From the NCBI GenBank assembly GCA_963682175.1, contig OY821786.1, positions 35,271,501 through 35,335,500 on the forward strand: a stretch of DNA of 64,000 bases, written 5' to 3'. The translations under genes and the position numbers were made by a program. This document shows positions 60,321 through 64,000 of this stretch, in pieces (position 1 is the first letter of the stretch; each line of letters starts with the position of its first letter). This DNA is from Triglochin maritima. Lineage: Eukaryota; Streptophyta; Magnoliopsida; Alismatales; Juncaginaceae. The notes under the pieces are model-generated. The model was not told the origin of the DNA. It saw only the letters and a list, made by a program, of their open reading frames with translations, and did not search any database.

Positions 60321-63300
60321 GTGTTAATTTGCTTTGTATGTAGTATTCGAGCTGGTTTGGGTGGTTTTCGTTGTGTGGTGTGTTTATGTGAATTTCATGT
60401 TATCTGGTTAAGTTACCGATGTCGTTTACAAATTATATCGACTGGAAGTGTTGTGGGATTCACAGAATGATGGATACAAATTATATTGCATTTTGTATCA
60501 ACAACCTACTACTACTACTACTACTACTATCTACTTGTCTGTAATTTTACGTGTGATTATACATTGAACTATCAAAAATTGAAACATTAAATATTTAAAT
60601 CTTTCTTTATGTTCTCTCTCTAAAACCTTTATTCTTTGTTTATGTGGTTGTGTTTCCTCACAATTTTGAATTACCATGTTCTTTGTAGAGATAGTCTCCT
60701 TATGTATGCTTAAGATATCATGACATTGTATTGCATGCTCCACATAGGGTAGATGTGGTGGACGACTAAGTTTCTTTAGGTTTTTCTGTATTATATTCGT
60801 ACCTTCGATGCTAATAGCATATAAAATTATGATTGATTCAGTGGAGGAAGATACGAAGGGGGCATATGGTGGAGAGGACAAAGGTGAACGGCTGGACTTA
60901 GATGATAATGATGCTGAATATGAAGCTGAGGAAGACCCAGTAGTAGACTATGATGCAAAGGAAGTTGAAAATGATGATGCTCAGGAGGAGGGAGACGAAT
61001 ACGAGTACGTCGAGGAAAGGGTTGAAGGTGAAGATGGAGCATCTGAGATGATCCAAGAAATAGAGGAAGATGTAGAGTATGTGGAAGGGGAAGAGGATGA
61101 ACTTGGTGAGGAACAGGAACATGAAATCGACGTGGATGAAGACGATCATCATGATGTGGTTCAGGAGCGCCGTAAACGCAAGGAATTTGAAGTGTTTGTC
61201 GGAGGCTTAGACAAGGAAGCCACCGAAGCTGATCTCAGAAAGGTTTTCAGTGAAGTTGGTGAGATTACAGAAGTACGTCTTATGATGAATCCACAAACTA
61301 AGAAGAATAAAGGATTTGCTTTTCTTCGTTTTTCTACCGTGGAGCAAGCCACACGTGCTGTTTCAGAGTTAAAGAACCCAGTGGTAAATCTTGTCATTCT
61401 GCTTATCAGAAGGCTGAATCCAAGTCTTATTTGTCTTTCTGATGCCAAAGAAATGCTTAGAATGACCAATCAGACAATCTTAAGATTCTGTATATGTTAT
61501 CCTAAAAGGCTAAAAATCTCACCTTTGTTGGCATTCAGGTGAATGGGAAGCAGTGTGGTGTATCTCCAAGTCAGGATAGTGACACTCTTTTCCTGGGCAA
61601 TATAAACAAGTCGTGGACCAAGGTGGAGGTAAGGATGATCATCTGAAATATTGTATTTGTTTTTTATTATATTTCCACTCAGTTAATCTGACCATGCTTA
61701 TTACAATGTCCAGTTGAAAAATAAATTAAAGCATTATGGAGTTGATAATATTGGCGACTTGACTTTGGTCGAAGATACCAACAACAAGGGGATGAATCGT
61801 GGATTTGCATTCCTGGAATTTTCTTCTCGGTCTGATGCAATGGATGCTTTTAAACGCTTGCAACAAAGGGATGCCATGTTTGGAGTTGATAGGAGTGCAA
61901 AGGTTGCTTTCGCAGACACTTTTATTGAACCAGATGATGAAATCATGTCACAGGTATTTAGAGTGGTTTTGGTATTTAACCATCCGAAGACTTCCTTAGT
62001 TTATGGTTCTTGAATTAGTCTGGTTGATTCTTGCCCTTTTTATTTTAATTTCCTTACGTCCCCTATTTTTATTAGTTATTATAATACTAAGAACTGTAGT
62101 TTCATTTATATTCATAGTAAGGTTCAATTTCAATTGCAAATAAACATTTCAGGTAAGAACAATCTTCATAGATGGCTTGCCTGCTACCTGGGATGAGGAC
62201 CGGTTAAAAGGATATCTGAAGAGTTATGGGCAGCTTGAGAAGATTGAGCTTGCAAGAAATATGCCATCAGCGAAAAGAAAGGATTTTGGATTTGTCACTT
62301 TTGACACCCATGATGCTGCAGTTTTGTGTGCTGAAAGCATTAATAATGCGGAGTTAGGTGAAGGAGACAATAAGGTTTGTCCATTTGCTTCTTTTTATCT
62401 TGTACTTTGTATTAATTTACTATTGCCATGAGTCCACGACCATCAAACCAGTAGTTTTATGTGCCCATTATTTGGAATTTTGCTATTTGTCAGGTCAAGG
62501 TAAGGTCACGTTTATCACGCCCTCATCAGAGAGGCAGAGGAAAAAGTGCTCGTGGAGATTATGGAACAAGTCGGCGTCCATCATCAGTCGGTAGCCGCTC
62601 ATATTGGTCGAGTCGACCAGCACCTCGCAGGCTTCCTAGTCGTGTACCAAGATCAAGTGGTGTCCGTGGTGGACCTATTAGCGAAGGTAGCTTCAGGAGA
62701 CCTATTGGCCTCAGAGACAGATACCCTATTGTGGCAGCTGCGGAGAGAGTTAGGCATTTACCTCCTGAAAGATCCTATGGCAGGCGTGTTCCTGGTATGT
62801 AAAACCATCCCGATGTTTTGACAATCTCAAGATTTCATAATTTTTATTATTTTTTTCCTGATCCTGTTTCACAGCTCCTTCATATCCAAAGGGCAGTTCA
62901 AAATGGGATTATGGTAGACGAAGTGATATGTCGTCTAGAAACAGAATTCCTTTGGACTATGATTCGAGAGTAGCTATTGAAAGAAGGCCTTATCGTGAAG
63001 AGTATGCCCCTAGAGGTGCTGCCTATCCTGATGTTGCTCCTCGTATTGTTTCTCGTGCTGCACCTAGGAGAGGTTATACAGATGAAGCATATGGCCGGAG
63101 ACTTGAAAGGCCTCCTCCCCCAGTTTTCCGAGAAGGGCGTTCCCGTGATTACGATCCACTACCTGGATCAAAACGTCCATATTCTGCAATTGTAAGTTTT
63201 TTTTTATCTTACTCTGGTTGTTACAGTAACTTGGTCTTAAACTTTAATGACATTTTCCAGGATGATCCTGCTCCACGGTATTCTGATGCAAGTGTCCGTA

Positions 63301-63903
63301 GCTCTAGGGCTCGTATGGACTATGGTATGGGTGGTGGCTCTCAGTATTCTGACGCATATGAAGAAAGGTTGGGCTTGGAGAAAATTGAGGAATGATTTCG
63401 TCCTAGGTAATTTGTGATTTTTAAGAAGGTATCTTTCTTGCAGATCTGGTCGATCTCATCTTGGGTATGGAAGCAGCCGTAGTTCTCTTGCTGGTCAAGA
63501 TCCCCATGAATTCTATAGTGGCAGTCGTCAAGGAATGGATTACGGTGCGGGTGATCTTAGTTTTACATTTATGACTTCCCAATATGTTCATATTTTCCTT
63601 TAGCTTATTATCTCATACTCTACCTATTGCTTGTTGCTCTCAGGTGGTTCAACGAGGAATAGCGACGTGGGAGGAATGTATCCCTCAAGTTATGGCAGTA
63701 GTTACTTGTCCCGCGAATCTGATGTATGCTTTATTGATATTACCTTCATTAAATGTCAATTGTAATTTCGTAACTTCATTTACTTCTACTTTCTAAAATT
63801 CTTACAGGTTGGGAGTAGTTCTTACTCATCATTATATCCTGGTCGTAATATGAGCGGTGGTGGATACATGGGGAGAGGTGGTGGCTCTGGTTCGTACTAC
63901 TAG
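59835..63903 (+). CDS. Three-RRM hnRNP-Q/LIF2-like RNA-binding protein
   Basis: 752 aa from 11 exons: 59835-59997, 60842-61383, 61539-61628, 61714-61953, 62153-62374, 62494-62794, 62875-63191, 63261-63367, 63444-63544, 63644-63723, 63808-63903. The N-terminus is Lys/Ala/Pro-rich (1-54) and is followed by a long acidic region (~60-160). There are three RRMs: ~169-245 (FEVFVGGL, KGFAFLRF), ~250-336 (DTLFLGNI, RGFAFLEF) and ~347-420 (RTIFIDGL, DFGFVTF). The C-terminus (~420-752) is Arg/Ser/Tyr/Gly-rich with scattered RG and ends GGGSGSYY. This is the plant hnRNP R/Q layout shared with Arabidopsis LIF2 (a partner of the Polycomb protein LHP1) and its longer relatives such as AT2G44710; length and N-terminus favour the longer type. 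Nuclear RNA binding is likely; a chromatin role is inferred from the family. Confidence 0.93.
60505..60530. repeat. (CTA)n microsatellite in LIF2-like intron 1
   Basis: About eight consecutive ACT/CTA triplets followed by CTAC. It is a simple sequence repeat and a possible length-polymorphic marker. Confidence 0.9.
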
Positions 63904-64000
63904 GTGCAGTGCTGATTTTTTTCTCTCTCTTCCATTCTTGCTTTCACCCTATATATTTTTTCTAGCTTGTGGTATAAATCATGCATTTTTTGGGCCATCA

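Noticed and set aside
62494..62505. Strong internal donor AAG|GTAAGG just inside LIF2-like exon 62494-62794
   Set aside because: Using it would remove the Arg-rich C-terminal region. The longer exon is in phase and codes family-like sequence.

Overview
This is ordinary plant nuclear DNA, almost certainly from a eudicot. The genes have many GT-AG introns in an AT-rich background. The six recognisable proteins have clear land-plant relatives, and the spacers and introns hold typical plant repeats (Au-type SINE, hAT-like MITEs, a possible solo LTR). I could not narrow the species. There are no prokaryotic features and no gene cluster that looks like a new biological system.

Layout: (1) 1-27707 (+), the 3' two-thirds of a giant VPS13 lipid-transfer-protein gene. 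I reconstructed 33 exons giving 2753 residues; the 5' part lies before base 1. (2) 29613-35173 (+), a DUF616 (TOD1/MUCI70-type) membrane-anchored protein of about 691 aa. (3) 36783-40353 (-), a receptor-like cytoplasmic kinase of subfamily VII (PBL19-like, 441 aa), convergent with gene 2. (4) about 43895/44578-47914 (+), a MAP65-3/PLEIADE-like microtubule bundler. (5) 49116-56533 (-), a casein kinase 2 regulatory beta subunit (272 aa), convergent with gene 4. (6) 59835-63903 (+), a three-RRM hnRNP-Q/LIF2-like protein (752 aa), divergent from gene 5. Exon joins were checked by hand for reading phase, splice dinucleotides and homology. They are inferences from one genomic strand, without transcript data.

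The genes are unrelated housekeeping, signalling and cytoskeletal loci, and nothing suggests they work together. The most interesting signals are structural. A perfect 75-bp tandem duplication in the MAP65 gene copies a branch site, a 3' splice site and the exon start, so there are two in-frame acceptors. The same gene has a probable upstream first exon whose splice donor seems to have lost one base. The LIF2-like gene has a telobox-bearing ~40-bp repeat array in its 5' region. VPS13 has a GC-AG intron and small copies of exon sequence in a neighbouring intron. The DUF616 gene has two candidate microexons and a start-overlapping uORF. Several MITEs have definable target-site duplications.
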